Below are positions 18,928 to 27,295 of a stretch of 64,000 bases of DNA, in pieces (positions within the stretch are counted from its first letter, which is position 1; every line of letters starts with the position of its first letter). Position numbers and translations under genes: made by a program. Origin of the DNA: Nitrospirillum amazonense (lineage in GTDB: Bacteria > Pseudomonadota > Alphaproteobacteria > Azospirillales > Azospirillaceae); contig NZ_VITN01000009.1 of NCBI RefSeq assembly GCF_007828045.1, positions 1 to 64,000 on the forward strand. The letters are read 5' to 3'. Under the pieces are notes generated by a model. That model did not search any database. It had not been told where the DNA came from and was given only the letters and a program-made list of their open reading frames with translations.

Positions 18928-20940
18928 ATGGGGTTATCGAGGGGGGCGTTCGCCCCGAATGATCGGAATGGGCTGCCGGCCGTGAAGCGGGGCGGCAAGG
19001 CCTCCACCGCCATGCTGCTGGCCACCGTGCTGTTCATGCTGCCGCTGGGCATCCAGGCCGGCGCCCAGGCGCGCGACCTGGCGGACCTGATGAAGGACCG
19101 CTTCCCCGTGACGCAGGGCGAGGCGACGCCGGACGACAGCGACCAGACCGTGCTGGCGCGGTTCTACCGCGGCCGGGGGTTGAAGCCCCTGTGGGTGGAG
19201 CATGGCGAGGCCAACGCCGCCGCCCGCGCCGTCCTGACCGTCCTGGGCCATGCCGACGAGGATGGGCTGAACCCCAACGACTACGCCCCCGCCAGCCTGC
19301 CGGCGCAGCAGGGCCATCTGGACAGCCCCGAGGCGCAGGCCGCGTTCGAAACCAACCTGACCCTGGGCCTGGTGCACTATGCCAGCGACGTCTCGGTGGG
19401 CCGCATCATCCCCACCCTGGCCGACCCGGAACTGGTCATCGACCGGCCGCCCTTCGACCGGGCGCAGTTCCTGGGCAATGTCGCCTCCGCCACGGACCTG
19501 GGCGCCCTGTTGACTGGCCTCGCGCCGCACCGGCCGGAATACGCCGCGCTGAAGGCGGCACTGGCCCACTATCGCCAGATGAAGGCCGCCGGCGGCTGGC
19601 CCACCATCCCGCCGGCGCCCAAGGCGCCGCCGCCACCGCCGGCCGATCCCGCCAACCCCGCGGCGCCCGCGCCCAAGCCGGAAAAGACCAGCGATGCGCT
19701 GAAGCCCGGCATGATCGACCCGCGCGTGCCGGCCCTGCGCGCCCGCCTGGTGGCCACGGGCGAGGCCAAGCCCCTGCCCAACCCGCTGCCCAAGGGCACC
19801 AATCCGGAACTGTACGACGACGCCCTGGCCACGGCGGTGAAGGAATTCCAGCGCCGCCAGGGGCAGGAACCCGACGGCGCCATCGGCAAGCGCACCCTGG
19901 TGGAACTGAACGCCACGGTGGACCAGCGCATCAACCAGATCATCGTCAACATGGAACGCTGGCGGTGGGAGCGGGAGCCGGCGGACCAGCCCTACCTGGT
20001 GGTCAACCTGGCCGACTACACCCTGTCGCTGATGCGTGGCATGGACGTGCAGATGACCATGCGCGTGGTGGTGGGGGCCCCCTTCACCCGCACGCCCGTG
20101 TTCATCGGCAACATGAGCTATATGGAGCTGAACCCCTACTGGTACGTGCCGACCAAGATCGCCAAGGAAGAGATTCTGCCCAAGCAGAAGAAGGACCACA
20201 GCTACGTCGTCAAAAACCACTACACCCTGCTGTCGGACTGGACGTCCAACGCGGTGCCGGTGGACCCCAGCAGCATCAACTGGGCGACCGTGACGGAACG
20301 CAACTTCCATTGGCGGGTGCGACAGGACGCGGGCAACGACAATTCGCTGGGCCGCATCAAGTTCATGTTCCCCAACAAGTTCGACATCTACCTGCACGAC
20401 ACGCCGTCCAAGCGGCTGTTCGAACGGGCGGTGCGGTCCTTCAGCCATGGCTGCATCCGGGTGCAGGACCCGCCCAATCTGGCCCTGGCCATCCTGGCGC
20501 TGACCGACACGCCGGGCTGGCCGGAGGAGAAGCTGCGGGCCGAGATCGGCGGCGACAGCCTGAAGCACCAGACGATTCGCCTGAAGAATCGCCTGCCGGT
20601 GCACATCACCTACATCACGACCGTGACCGACCCGGACGGCGGCATCGACTTCCGCACCGACGTCTATGGCCGCGACGCCCGCGTGCTGGCGGCCCTGAAC
20701 GGCCCCCGCCCGCGCAAGCCGGTGGTGCCCGCCGCCGTGCCGGCGGCCGCGCCGACGCCGGGCAGCGCGCCCAACGCCGCGCCGAACACCGTGCCGGCCG
20801 CGTCCGGCGACGCGCCGAAAGCGCCTGAGACTCCAAAGCCTTCGGTCCCGGGGGTGCGTACGGGCGCGACGGCCGCCCCGGCCACGGCGCCGGTGCCGGC
20901 GGCAGCCCCCACGCCGGCGAATGCCAACCCAACCCGCTGA
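18928..20940 (+). CDS. L,D-transpeptidase, YcbB/LdtD type
   Basis: Periplasmic enzyme forming 3-3 peptidoglycan cross-links. A signal segment (hydrophobic core MLLATVLFMLPLGIQ) precedes a helical scaffold domain, a peptidoglycan-binding helix bundle (about 310-345, AVKEFQRRQGQEPDGAIG) and the YkuD catalytic domain. The active site is HDTPSKRLF...SFSHGCIR, with the nucleophilic Cys near residue 509. The C-terminal ~90 residues are Pro/Ala-rich linker-like sequence with no domain. The ATG at 18928 has a GGCGGGG stretch upstream; GTG 18982 is an alternative giving a tighter signal peptide. The next gene is YcbK-like, as in the E. coli ycbB-ycbK pair. Confidence 0.92.
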   Translation: MGLSRGAFAPNDRNGLPAVKRGGKASTAMLLATVLFMLPLGIQAGAQARDLADLMKDRFPVTQGEATPDDSDQTVLARFYRGRGLKPLWVEHGEANAAARAVLTVLGHADEDGLNPNDYAPASLPAQQGHLDSPEAQAAFETNLTLGLVHYASDVSVGRIIPTLADPELVIDRPPFDRAQFLGNVASATDLGALLTGLAPHRPEYAALKAALAHYRQMKAAGGWPTIPPAPKAPPPPPADPANPAAPAPKPEKTSDALKPGMIDPRVPALRARLVATGEAKPLPNPLPKGTNPELYDDALATAVKEFQRRQGQEPDGAIGKRTLVELNATVDQRINQIIVNMERWRWEREPADQPYLVVNLADYTLSLMRGMDVQMTMRVVVGAPFTRTPVFIGNMSYMELNPYWYVPTKIAKEEILPKQKKDHSYVVKNHYTLLSDWTSNAVPVDPSSINWATVTERNFHWRVRQDAGNDNSLGRIKFMFPNKFDIYLHDTPSKRLFERAVRSFSHGCIRVQDPPNLALAILALTDTPGWPEEKLRAEIGGDSLKHQTIRLKNRLPVHITYITTVTDPDGGIDFRTDVYGRDARVLAALNGPRPRKPVVPAAVPAAAPTPGSAPNAAPNTVPAASGDAPKAPETPKPSVPGVRTGATAAPATAPVPAAAPTPANANPTR

Positions 20941-20947
20941 CGGATGG

Positions 20948-21000
20948 GGGCGCCCGCCCAATTGTGACCGTTTCGGAAGCGGTTGCAAAGGCGGGCGCCC
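20948..21000 (+). terminator. Strong stem-loop between LDT and YcbK-like genes
   Basis: Perfect 11-bp arms GGGCGCCCGCC and GGCGGGCGCCC, with a weaker inner ACCG/CGGT pairing. No T-tract follows directly, so it may be a factor-dependent terminator or an mRNA-stabilising hairpin between the two genes. Confidence 0.5.
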
Positions 21001-21142
21001 AAGCCGCCGCCCGGTAGCGGTCATACGTTCATCAAATTTTTGCCTCATTTGGGGCTTGCTTATTCACACCCCGTTGTCACAGACTGCAGCCCTGCTCTGC
21101 TGGTGACGCGGGGCTGTGGCAAGACAGATGGGGACATCCGGA

Positions 21143-21892
21143 ATGGACGAACGGCACGCCGCGGCGCGTTTGCTTACTATTGCCTGCGACGCCCCCAGTG
21201 CCTCTGACGCGTCCTTGGTTGCCTCTTCCACTCCCGCCCCGACCCGGCGTGGCCTGCTCGCCGGCTTCGCCAAGCTGGCCACCGGCGCCGCCCTGGTGGG
21301 GGGCGTCGCCTCGCCCCTGCCGGCGCTGGCCAAAGCCGCCACCAAGCACCATAGCGGCGCCAGCCACGGCCACAGCGCCGCCCACGGCAACCTGATGCAC
21401 GGCGATTGGTCCAACGCCCGCGCCGCCACCCGGCCCCTGTCGGACAACCGCCGCGTCCTGGCCTTCAACCACCTGCACACCGGCGAGAAGCTGAAGGTCA
21501 CGTACTGGGCCGATGGCAAGTACCTGCCGACCGCCCTGCACGACGTGAATTCCATCCTGCGCGACTGGCGGACCAACCAGACCATCGCCATGGACCCCAA
21601 GCTGCTGGACCTGATGTTCCAGATGCAGCACCGCCTGCGCACCAACGAGACCATCCAGGTCATCTGCGGCTATCGCTGCCCCAAGACCAACGCCATGCTG
21701 GCGGCCAACTCCGAAGGGGTGGCCAGCCACAGCATGCACATGGAAGGCAAGGCCATCGACCTGGACCTGGCCAGCAAGCCCCTGGCCCGCATCCGCCAGG
21801 TGGCGGTGGAGCTGAAGCAGGGCGGCGTCGGTTACTATCCCAAGTCCAACTTCGTCCACGTCGATACCGGCCGCGTCCGCCAGTGGGCGTGA
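21143..21892 (+). CDS. Tat-exported YcbK-like (DUF882/M15-type) peptidase
   Basis: 249 residues. The N-terminus holds a twin-arginine motif (TRRGLLAGFAKLA) and signal segment ending near ALAKA. The C-terminal domain carries the M15/DUF882 zinc pattern SHSMHMEGKAIDLDL and FVHVDTG, with GYRCPKTN before it. The family is related to D-Ala-D-Ala metallopeptidases, so murein trimming is likely but unproven. The ATG at 21143 has GGGGA 8 nt upstream; an in-frame GTG at 21116 would add nine residues. It follows the L,D-transpeptidase, suggesting joint action on the cell wall. Confidence 0.88.
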   Translation: MDERHAAARLLTIACDAPSASDASLVASSTPAPTRRGLLAGFAKLATGAALVGGVASPLPALAKAATKHHSGASHGHSAAHGNLMHGDWSNARAATRPLSDNRRVLAFNHLHTGEKLKVTYWADGKYLPTALHDVNSILRDWRTNQTIAMDPKLLDLMFQMQHRLRTNETIQVICGYRCPKTNAMLAANSEGVASHSMHMEGKAIDLDLASKPLARIRQVAVELKQGGVGYYPKSNFVHVDTGRVRQWA

Positions 21893-21945
21893 TGGCTCGG
21901 GGCGTGATGGCTCGGGGCGTGAAGGCCTGGGGGCGTGATGGCGGG
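21885..21945 (+). repeat. 15-bp tandem repeat over the stop codon of the YcbK-like gene
   Basis: Four units: GGGCGTGATGGCTCG twice, then the variants GGGCGTGAAGGCCTG and GGGCGTGATGGCGGG, the last offset by one base. The first unit contains the last Ala codon and the TGA stop. The array spans 61 bp. Confidence 0.85.
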
Positions 21946-22048
21946 AGCGTAACGCACAACCCATGGGTCTAAGGACGGGGTTGTTCCCCTGTTTGCCGGC
22001 ATGAGACAAACACTCCTCGCAATACGTTGAGGGGGGGAAATCAAAAAC

Positions 22049-22486
22049 ATGCGCATGCGCCCGGTGGCACTGGCCGCCCTGATCATCGCCACCGCATCCA
22101 CCGCCACCGCGCAGACCGCGCCAGCCCCCTTCACCGGCCGCGACCTCAGCGGCACGTACGCCTGCACAGGCGTGGACGGGCATGAGGGCGCCTACACCTC
22201 CACCGTGACGCTGGAGATGGACAGGGCGCAGTCTCACGGGAAACGGGCCGGCTATCATTTCAAGATGGAGGTGCCAAATTACGGCACCTATCGCGGCGTC
22301 GCCACCGCCGACGGCGACGCCCTGGCCATCACCTTCGCGCACGAGGATCCGGCCACCCAGGACTACGGCACCGGCATCGCCACCGTGGGCCTGACCAAGG
22401 ACGGCAAGGTGCGGTTCGACAAGTTCTATTACGAGGAAGCCTACAAGGGCGGGAACACCGGCACGGAAAGCTGCGTGCGCAATTGA
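22049..22486 (+). CDS. Small secreted protein of unknown function
   Basis: 145 residues with a signal peptide (1-22, cleaved after TATA-QT). The mature part contains GTYACTGVDGHEG, YHFKMEVPNYGTYRG and a final ESCVRN, so two Cys could form a disulfide. The pattern suggests a compact beta-rich periplasmic protein. I cannot name a family. It follows the tandem repeat and is closed by a strong terminator, so it may be a single-gene unit. Confidence 0.75.
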   Translation: MRMRPVALAALIIATASTATAQTAPAPFTGRDLSGTYACTGVDGHEGAYTSTVTLEMDRAQSHGKRAGYHFKMEVPNYGTYRGVATADGDALAITFAHEDPATQDYGTGIATVGLTKDGKVRFDKFYYEEAYKGGNTGTESCVRN

Positions 22487-22503
22487 GATCCCCCGATAAG
22501 CGA

Positions 22504-22542
22504 ACAGGCCCCGGATCGGTCGATCCGGGGCCTGTCGCGTTT
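22504..22542 (+). terminator. Terminator after the small secreted protein
   Basis: Perfect 14-bp stem, ACAGGCCCCGGATC with GATCCGGGGCCTGT, around a GGTC loop, followed by CGCGTTT. It lies between convergent genes and may serve both. Confidence 0.8.
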
Positions 22543-22571
22543 CATCGCATGCTGTCTTGCTATCGGCCGGA

Positions 22572-22600
22572 TTTGAAATCGGGCCGGCCGAATTTCAAGG
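22572..22600 (-). terminator. Hairpin just after dctA
   Basis: TTGAAAT-CGG pairs with CCGA-ATTTCAA with one bulge, directly downstream of the dctA stop on the minus strand. It is a likely transcript end but lacks a clear T-tract. Confidence 0.4.
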
Positions 22601-22601
22601 T

Positions 22602-23876
22602 TCAGGCGGCGCTGGGTCCGTTCGCCAGTTCCCGGTGCAGGACCTCGGTATCCAGTTCCTTTTCCCACTTGCTGACGGCGATGGTGGCCACGCCATTGCC
22701 CACCAGGTTGGTCAGGGCGCGGCATTCACTCATGAAGCGGTCGATACCGATGAGCAGGGTCAGCGAGGCGATGGGAATGTCCGGCACCACGGCCAGCGTG
22801 GCCGCCAGGGTGATGAAGCCGGCGCCGGTGACGCCGCTGGCGCCCTTGGACGTCAGCATGGCCACCAGCAGGATGGTGACCAGGTGCCCGAAGGTCAGGT
22901 GGGTGTTGGTCGCCTGGGCCAGGAACAGGGTGGCCAGGGTCATATAGATGTTGGTGCCGTCCAGGTTGAAGCTGTAGCCCGAGGGGATGACCAGGCCCAC
23001 CACGGGGCGGGCGCAGCCCAGGCGTTCCATCTTCTCCATCATCTGGGGCAGCACCGTCTCGGACGAGGAGGTGCCCAGGACGATCAGCAACTCGGCCTTG
23101 ATGTAGTTGATGAAGCGCAGGATGGAGAAGCCGCACAGCCAACCGACGATGCCCAGCACCACCAGCACGAACAGCAGGCTGGTCAGGTAGAAGCTGCCGA
23201 TCAGCATGCCCAGATTGATCAGGGCGGCGACACCGTACTTGCCGATGGTGAAGGCCATGGCGCCGAAGGCGCCGATGGGGGCCAGGCGCACCACCATGTG
23301 GATGATGCGGAAGAAGATCTTCGACATGCGCTCGATGACCACCGTGGCCGGCTTGCCATAGTCGCCCAGGTGGGCGATGGCGAAACCGGTCAGGATGGCG
23401 ATCAGCAGGACCTGCAGCAGGTCGCCGCCGCCCAGCGCGCCCAGATAGGTGTCGGGAATGATGCCCAGGATGTGGTCGGCCACGGAGTCCTTGGCGGCCT
23501 TGTCGACATAGGTCGACACCGCCTTGGCGTCCAGGGTGTGGGGATCGACGTTCATGCCGTTGCCCGGCCGCACGACCTCGCCCACCAGCAGGCCGATGAC
23601 CAGCGCGAAGGTGGAGATGACCTCGAAATAGATCAGGGCCTTGCCGCCCACGCGGCCGACCTTCTTCATGTCGGTCATGGCGGAGATGCCGCTGACCACG
23701 GTGCAGAAGATGACCGGCGCGATCATCATCTTGACCAGCTTGATGAAGCCGTCGCCCAGCGGCTTCAGCGAGGCGCCGAAGCTTGGCCAGATATAGCCGA
23801 CGATGATGCCCAGGATGATGGCGATGATGACTTGGAAGTAGAGGACCGAGTACCAGGGCTTTTTCACATGTTCCAT
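22602..23876 (-). CDS. dctA: C4-dicarboxylate:cation symporter DctA
   Basis: 424 residues, inner membrane. Family marks include [16 protein letters not shown], the serine-rich loop [29 protein letters not shown] and the C-terminal [21 protein letters not shown]. DctA takes up succinate, fumarate and malate with protons or sodium. The open frame begins at 24002, but the ATG at 23876 starts the conserved [16 protein letters not shown] and is preceded by GGGAGA. No DctBD pair is next to it, and I found no sigma-54 promoter in the 257-bp upstream gap, so its control is unclear. Confidence 0.95.
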   Translation of the reverse strand: MEHVKKPWYSVLYFQVIIAIILGIIVGYIWPSFGASLKPLGDGFIKLVKMMIAPVIFCTVVSGISAMTDMKKVGRVGGKALIYFEVISTFALVIGLLVGEVVRPGNGMNVDPHTLDAKAVSTYVDKAAKDSVADHILGIIPDTYLGALGGGDLLQVLLIAILTGFAIAHLGDYGKPATVVIERMSKIFFRIIHMVVRLAPIGAFGAMAFTIGKYGVAALINLGMLIGSFYLTSLLFVLVVLGIVGWLCGFSILRFINYIKAELLIVLGTSSSETVLPQMMEKMERLGCARPVVGLVIPSGYSFNLDGTNIYMTLATLFLAQATNTHLTFGHLVTILLVAMLTSKGASGVTGAGFITLAATLAVVPDIPIASLTLLIGIDRFMSECRALTNLVGNGVATIAVSKWEKELDTEVLHRELANGPSAA

Positions 23877-24133
23877 GGGCACATCTCCCTTAGCCTCTTG
23901 TGACGAGGCGTGTTGCCGGGTCCCCATTCCTATGCCCCAGGGACCCGCGGCCACAGCACGGCCGTTAGGTGCGACAAGAAAGCAATTGCCAGGTGAGATC
24001 AAGGCTTAAGGCACGATTTCCGGGCCCGGGCCGATGAAATTTTTTGACCGATGCGGCCGCGACAACAGCCGGTCGGCACCGCCTCCCCTTGGTTCCGTTT
24101 CCGGAGCTTTTGCTTCTTCAACAAAACGTCGTT

Positions 24134-24652
24134 TTAAAACACGGTTAGTTGTGGGGGCGCCGTCTTCAGCAGGTTCTCCAGCCGCTCGACCACCTCTTCC
24201 ATGTTCACGCGCACTCGGTCCAACTCGTCCGCCGTCTTGTCGTCGATACCGGCCTCGAACAGCATCATGTCGTAGTCGGCCAGCACCTTGGTGAAGGCCT
24301 CGCGCTCGTGCTGCAGGATCTCATAGGCGCCCAGCGCGTGGACCAGCAGCTGCGGCGGGTTGCGGAAGAAGGCCAGGCTGACGCGGGTGAAGGCGGCGAT
24401 GGACCGCAGGCGCATGCGGATGAGCCAGGACTTCAGTTCACGCGGCGCGTCGTTGGGACGGCTCTCGGCCTTGTCGCCGATGGTGAAGATCATGGCCTGG
24501 ATTTCGTGATAGACGGCGCGCGCCTTCTTGTAGTCCGGGAAGGACTGGGCGGGGCGGCCGGACATCTGCTCGAAAGAGGTCACCGTGGACGACAGCGATC
24601 CCGCCAGCTCACGCAGCAGGGCGCCGTGGTTGACCTCCTTCTTCATGCGCAT
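24134..24652 (-). CDS. Helical cytoplasmic protein of unknown function
   Basis: 172 residues, mostly helical and charged, with no signal or membrane segment. The C-terminal part (ELDRVRVNMEEVVERLENLL) looks like an amphipathic coiled coil. It starts at ATG 24652 with AGGGA about 9 nt before it, 37 bp after the stop of the 7TMR-DISM histidine kinase, so the two may be co-transcribed. It has no HxxKG motif, so it is not an ordinary HPt protein. I do not recognise the family. Confidence 0.7.
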   Translation of the reverse strand: MRMKKEVNHGALLRELAGSLSSTVTSFEQMSGRPAQSFPDYKKARAVYHEIQAMIFTIGDKAESRPNDAPRELKSWLIRMRLRSIAAFTRVSLAFFRNPPQLLVHALGAYEILQHEREAFTKVLADYDMMLFEAGIDDKTADELDRVRVNMEEVVERLENLLKTAPPQLTVF

Positions 24653-24689
24653 GGGGGCGATGTCCCTGTAACGGATCAGACGCCCCAGC

Positions 24690-26951
24690 TTAGCGCGCCA
24701 ACCCCGTCGCCACCAGGGTATCCGGTGTATGGGGTCGGCCCGTGGCGCCCACCGCCCTGTCATCCCCGCGGGCGGTCAGGTCGTCGATCTCCAGGTCGCG
24801 GCCCCGCAGGTCGGGCAGGACCAGGGTGAAGCGGGTGCCGGCCCCGGCCTCGCTGGCCGCCGTGACCGTGCCCTTCAGGCGATGGGTCACCAGGTTGTAA
24901 ACGATGTTGAGGCCCAGGCCCGTGCCGCCCGCCCCGCGCCGCGTGGTGAAGAAGGGGTCGAAGATGCGCGGCAGGATGGCCGCCGGGATGCCCCGGCCGT
25001 CGTCCTGGTACACCACCTCCGCCCCGCCGGCGTATCCATCCCCTTGGGCGCCCCCCCCTTGGGCGCCCCCCTGGTTCCCCGGGCCCTCCCCCGGCGGCAG
25101 GCGGCGGGCGGTGATGGTGATGCGGCCGCGCACGCCCGGTTCATAGGCATGAAGGATGGAGTTGGAGACGAAGTTGGTCAGCACCTGGGCCAGCAGGCCG
25201 GGATAGGTCTCCAGCTCCACCGGGCCATGGCAGATGACCTCCGCCGCGTGGCCGCTGCGGCGCAGGTTGGGGCCGAGGCTGGACACCACCTCCTCCATGT
25301 AGGCGCACAGCTCCACCCGCCGCCGCTCCTCCGAGCTCTGGTCGGCGGACACCTGCTTGAAGCTCTGGATCAGGCTGGCGGCGCGGCCGATGTTGGACAG
25401 CATGAGGCGGGAGGATTCCGCCAGGTCGCCCATGAAATCAGCCAGGTCGCTGCGGCGCAGGCGGCCGTCGCGCACCAGGTGGTCGATGGCCGTGACCCGT
25501 TCGGAAACGTGCGAGGCCGTGGTCAGGGTCACGCCGATGGGGGTGTTGATCTCATGCGCCACGCCGGCCACCAGTTGGCCCAGCGAGGCCAGCTTTTCCG
25601 CCTGCACCAGCGCGTCCTGCGAGCGCTTCAGCTTGTCCAGGCTGTCGCTCAGCTCCGCGGTGCGGGTGCGCACGCGGTCCTCCAGCTCGTCATTGGCGCG
25701 GCGCAAGGCGGCCTCGCTGGCCTCCAGCGCCCGCTCGCGCTCCTCCCGCTCCTTGCCGATGCGGTAGGCGACGCCGAAGGTCAGCAGCACCAGGCCGATG
25801 GCGTTGGGGGCGTAAAGCGCCGCCTCGGTCCAGATGGCGGCCGGCAGGACGCCGCTGGCCCGCAGCGACCACACGACCGCCACCCCCACGATGGGCAGGA
25901 AGCCGAGCAGGAAGAAACGGGCGTTGACGGAACGCCGCAGGTCGCGCACCGCCGCCGTCAGCGTCAGGACCGAGCCCAACAGCGCCAGCGCCTGCGCGAT
26001 GCCCGAGCCCCGCGCCGGATCCAGGTAATGCAGGGGCGTGTCCAGGACCAGCAGGCCGGTGGACAGCAGCAGCAGGCGGGCGATCCAGGGCTGCCGCCGC
26101 CTCAGGTCCAGGAACTGGACGGCGAAGATCTGGCCCACGGCCACGGGCAGGGTGCCCACCACCTCGCGGTAATAATGGCTGGCCAGGTCGGCTGGCAGGT
26201 GTTCCCAGGGATAACCCAGCTGGCCGTAGATGTAGGCCAGGGTGATCAGGGCGTAGAACAGCAGGGTCACCCCCACCTCCACCCCCGCCATCACCACCAG
26301 GGCGAACTGATAGGCGGCGGCGATGATGAGGACGCCGAAGGTCAGGCCGTGCAGCAGGATGTCGCGGCGGTCCACCTGGGCCTGGGCGTCGCTGCTGCGC
26401 AGGTAGAGCGCGAACGAGGCGAAGTAGTGCTCCACCCGCATGTACAGCACCGTGCGCCCTGGCGGCAGGGCCAGGGCGAAGACGGGGTAGCGGTGGGGAA
26501 TGTCGGTGCCCCGCGCCGCCGCCCCCTCGGCCACGTGCCGCTGCGCCACCGGGAGCAGCCCGTCACCGGAGAACACGTAGAGGTCCAGGCTGCGGTAATA
26601 GGGATAAGCGAAGACCAGCAGCCGGTCGATCGTGCCGCCGGTCGGGTTGTCCAGGGTGATGCGCGCCCAATAGGCGGAATGGGTGCGGGCGAAGCCGGGC
26701 GTATCGCGGGTGGCGGGGGTGAAGCGGGACGCCGCCGGGCCCGACATGACGTCGGCCAGGGTCAGGTCCCGCCCCTTGTCCTCCAACAGGTCCAGATGGC
26801 CGCCAAGGGACAGGTCCGGACCATTCACTGTCACCGTATTGGGGGCCGCCGTGTTCGTCGCGGCCGCGTCCGCGCGGGCCTCTGGTGGCGCCAGCAGCGT
26901 GAGCGCGAAGAACAGCAGGGCGGCCAGCACCGCCCGCAGGCGGAAGCCCAT
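24690..26951 (-). CDS. 7TMR-DISM sensor histidine kinase
   Basis: 753 residues. Signal peptide (1-28), periplasmic 7TMR-DISMED2-like domain (about 35-180, with FARTHSAYWARITLDNPT), seven-helix 7TMR-DISM membrane region (about 185-390), coiled coil (EREERERALEASEAALRR), then the kinase core. The H-box is ASLGQLVAGVAHEINTPIG, the N-box NFVSNSILHAYEP, and G-boxes DDGRGIP and GTGLGLNIV. The catalytic part resembles DctB/NtrB-type kinases. A low-complexity Gly/Gln-rich insert sits between the N and G boxes. No response regulator is adjacent. The start at 26951 gives a clean signal peptide; ATGs at 26987/26990 are possible. Confidence 0.9.
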   Translation of the reverse strand: MGFRLRAVLAALLFFALTLLAPPEARADAAATNTAAPNTVTVNGPDLSLGGHLDLLEDKGRDLTLADVMSGPAASRFTPATRDTPGFARTHSAYWARITLDNPTGGTIDRLLVFAYPYYRSLDLYVFSGDGLLPVAQRHVAEGAAARGTDIPHRYPVFALALPPGRTVLYMRVEHYFASFALYLRSSDAQAQVDRRDILLHGLTFGVLIIAAAYQFALVVMAGVEVGVTLLFYALITLAYIYGQLGYPWEHLPADLASHYYREVVGTLPVAVGQIFAVQFLDLRRRQPWIARLLLLSTGLLVLDTPLHYLDPARGSGIAQALALLGSVLTLTAAVRDLRRSVNARFFLLGFLPIVGVAVVWSLRASGVLPAAIWTEAALYAPNAIGLVLLTFGVAYRIGKEREERERALEASEAALRRANDELEDRVRTRTAELSDSLDKLKRSQDALVQAEKLASLGQLVAGVAHEINTPIGVTLTTASHVSERVTAIDHLVRDGRLRRSDLADFMGDLAESSRLMLSNIGRAASLIQSFKQVSADQSSEERRRVELCAYMEEVVSSLGPNLRRSGHAAEVICHGPVELETYPGLLAQVLTNFVSNSILHAYEPGVRGRITITARRLPPGEGPGNQGGAQGGGAQGDGYAGGAEVVYQDDGRGIPAAILPRIFDPFFTTRRGAGGTGLGLNIVYNLVTHRLKGTVTAASEAGAGTRFTLVLPDLRGRDLEIDDLTARGDDRAVGATGRPHTPDTLVATGLAR

Positions 26952-27295
26952 CCCGTCACATCCCGCGCCCTGTCCCCGCACACCCATCATCCGTCCGCTA
27001 AACCCGTGGCTGGCGCAACCATGCCCTATCCAAGCCGGAAAGGCACGCCTTGCGTGTCCTGATGACGCCGGGCACGCGCGAACCGTCAACCGGCCCCATC
27101 CTGTCACGCGCGAACCGCCCCGTTCCGGTCCCGGCGCGGGCCGGCCATCAATTGCCAGGCCCGCGCCCCCATGATAAGCGTCGCGCAAGGATGGGCCCGC
27201 CCTCTTCCGGGCAATGCCGGGGCGGGCGGGGCCACCTGGTGGGACGGACAAGGCGGCGGTGCGCCCTTGGGCACGACATGGCGGGACGGCGGGTC
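26952..27295. promoter_or_regulatory. Divergent promoter region between two histidine kinases
   Basis: A 344-bp non-coding stretch between divergent kinase genes. Both open frames extend into it, but the translated sequence is unlike protein and lacks ribosome binding sites. No operator palindrome could be defined. Confidence 0.4.

Noticed and set aside
23877-24133. Sigma-54 promoter upstream of dctA
   Set aside because: A TGGC/TTGC pair is present but the GG-to-GC spacing is wrong.
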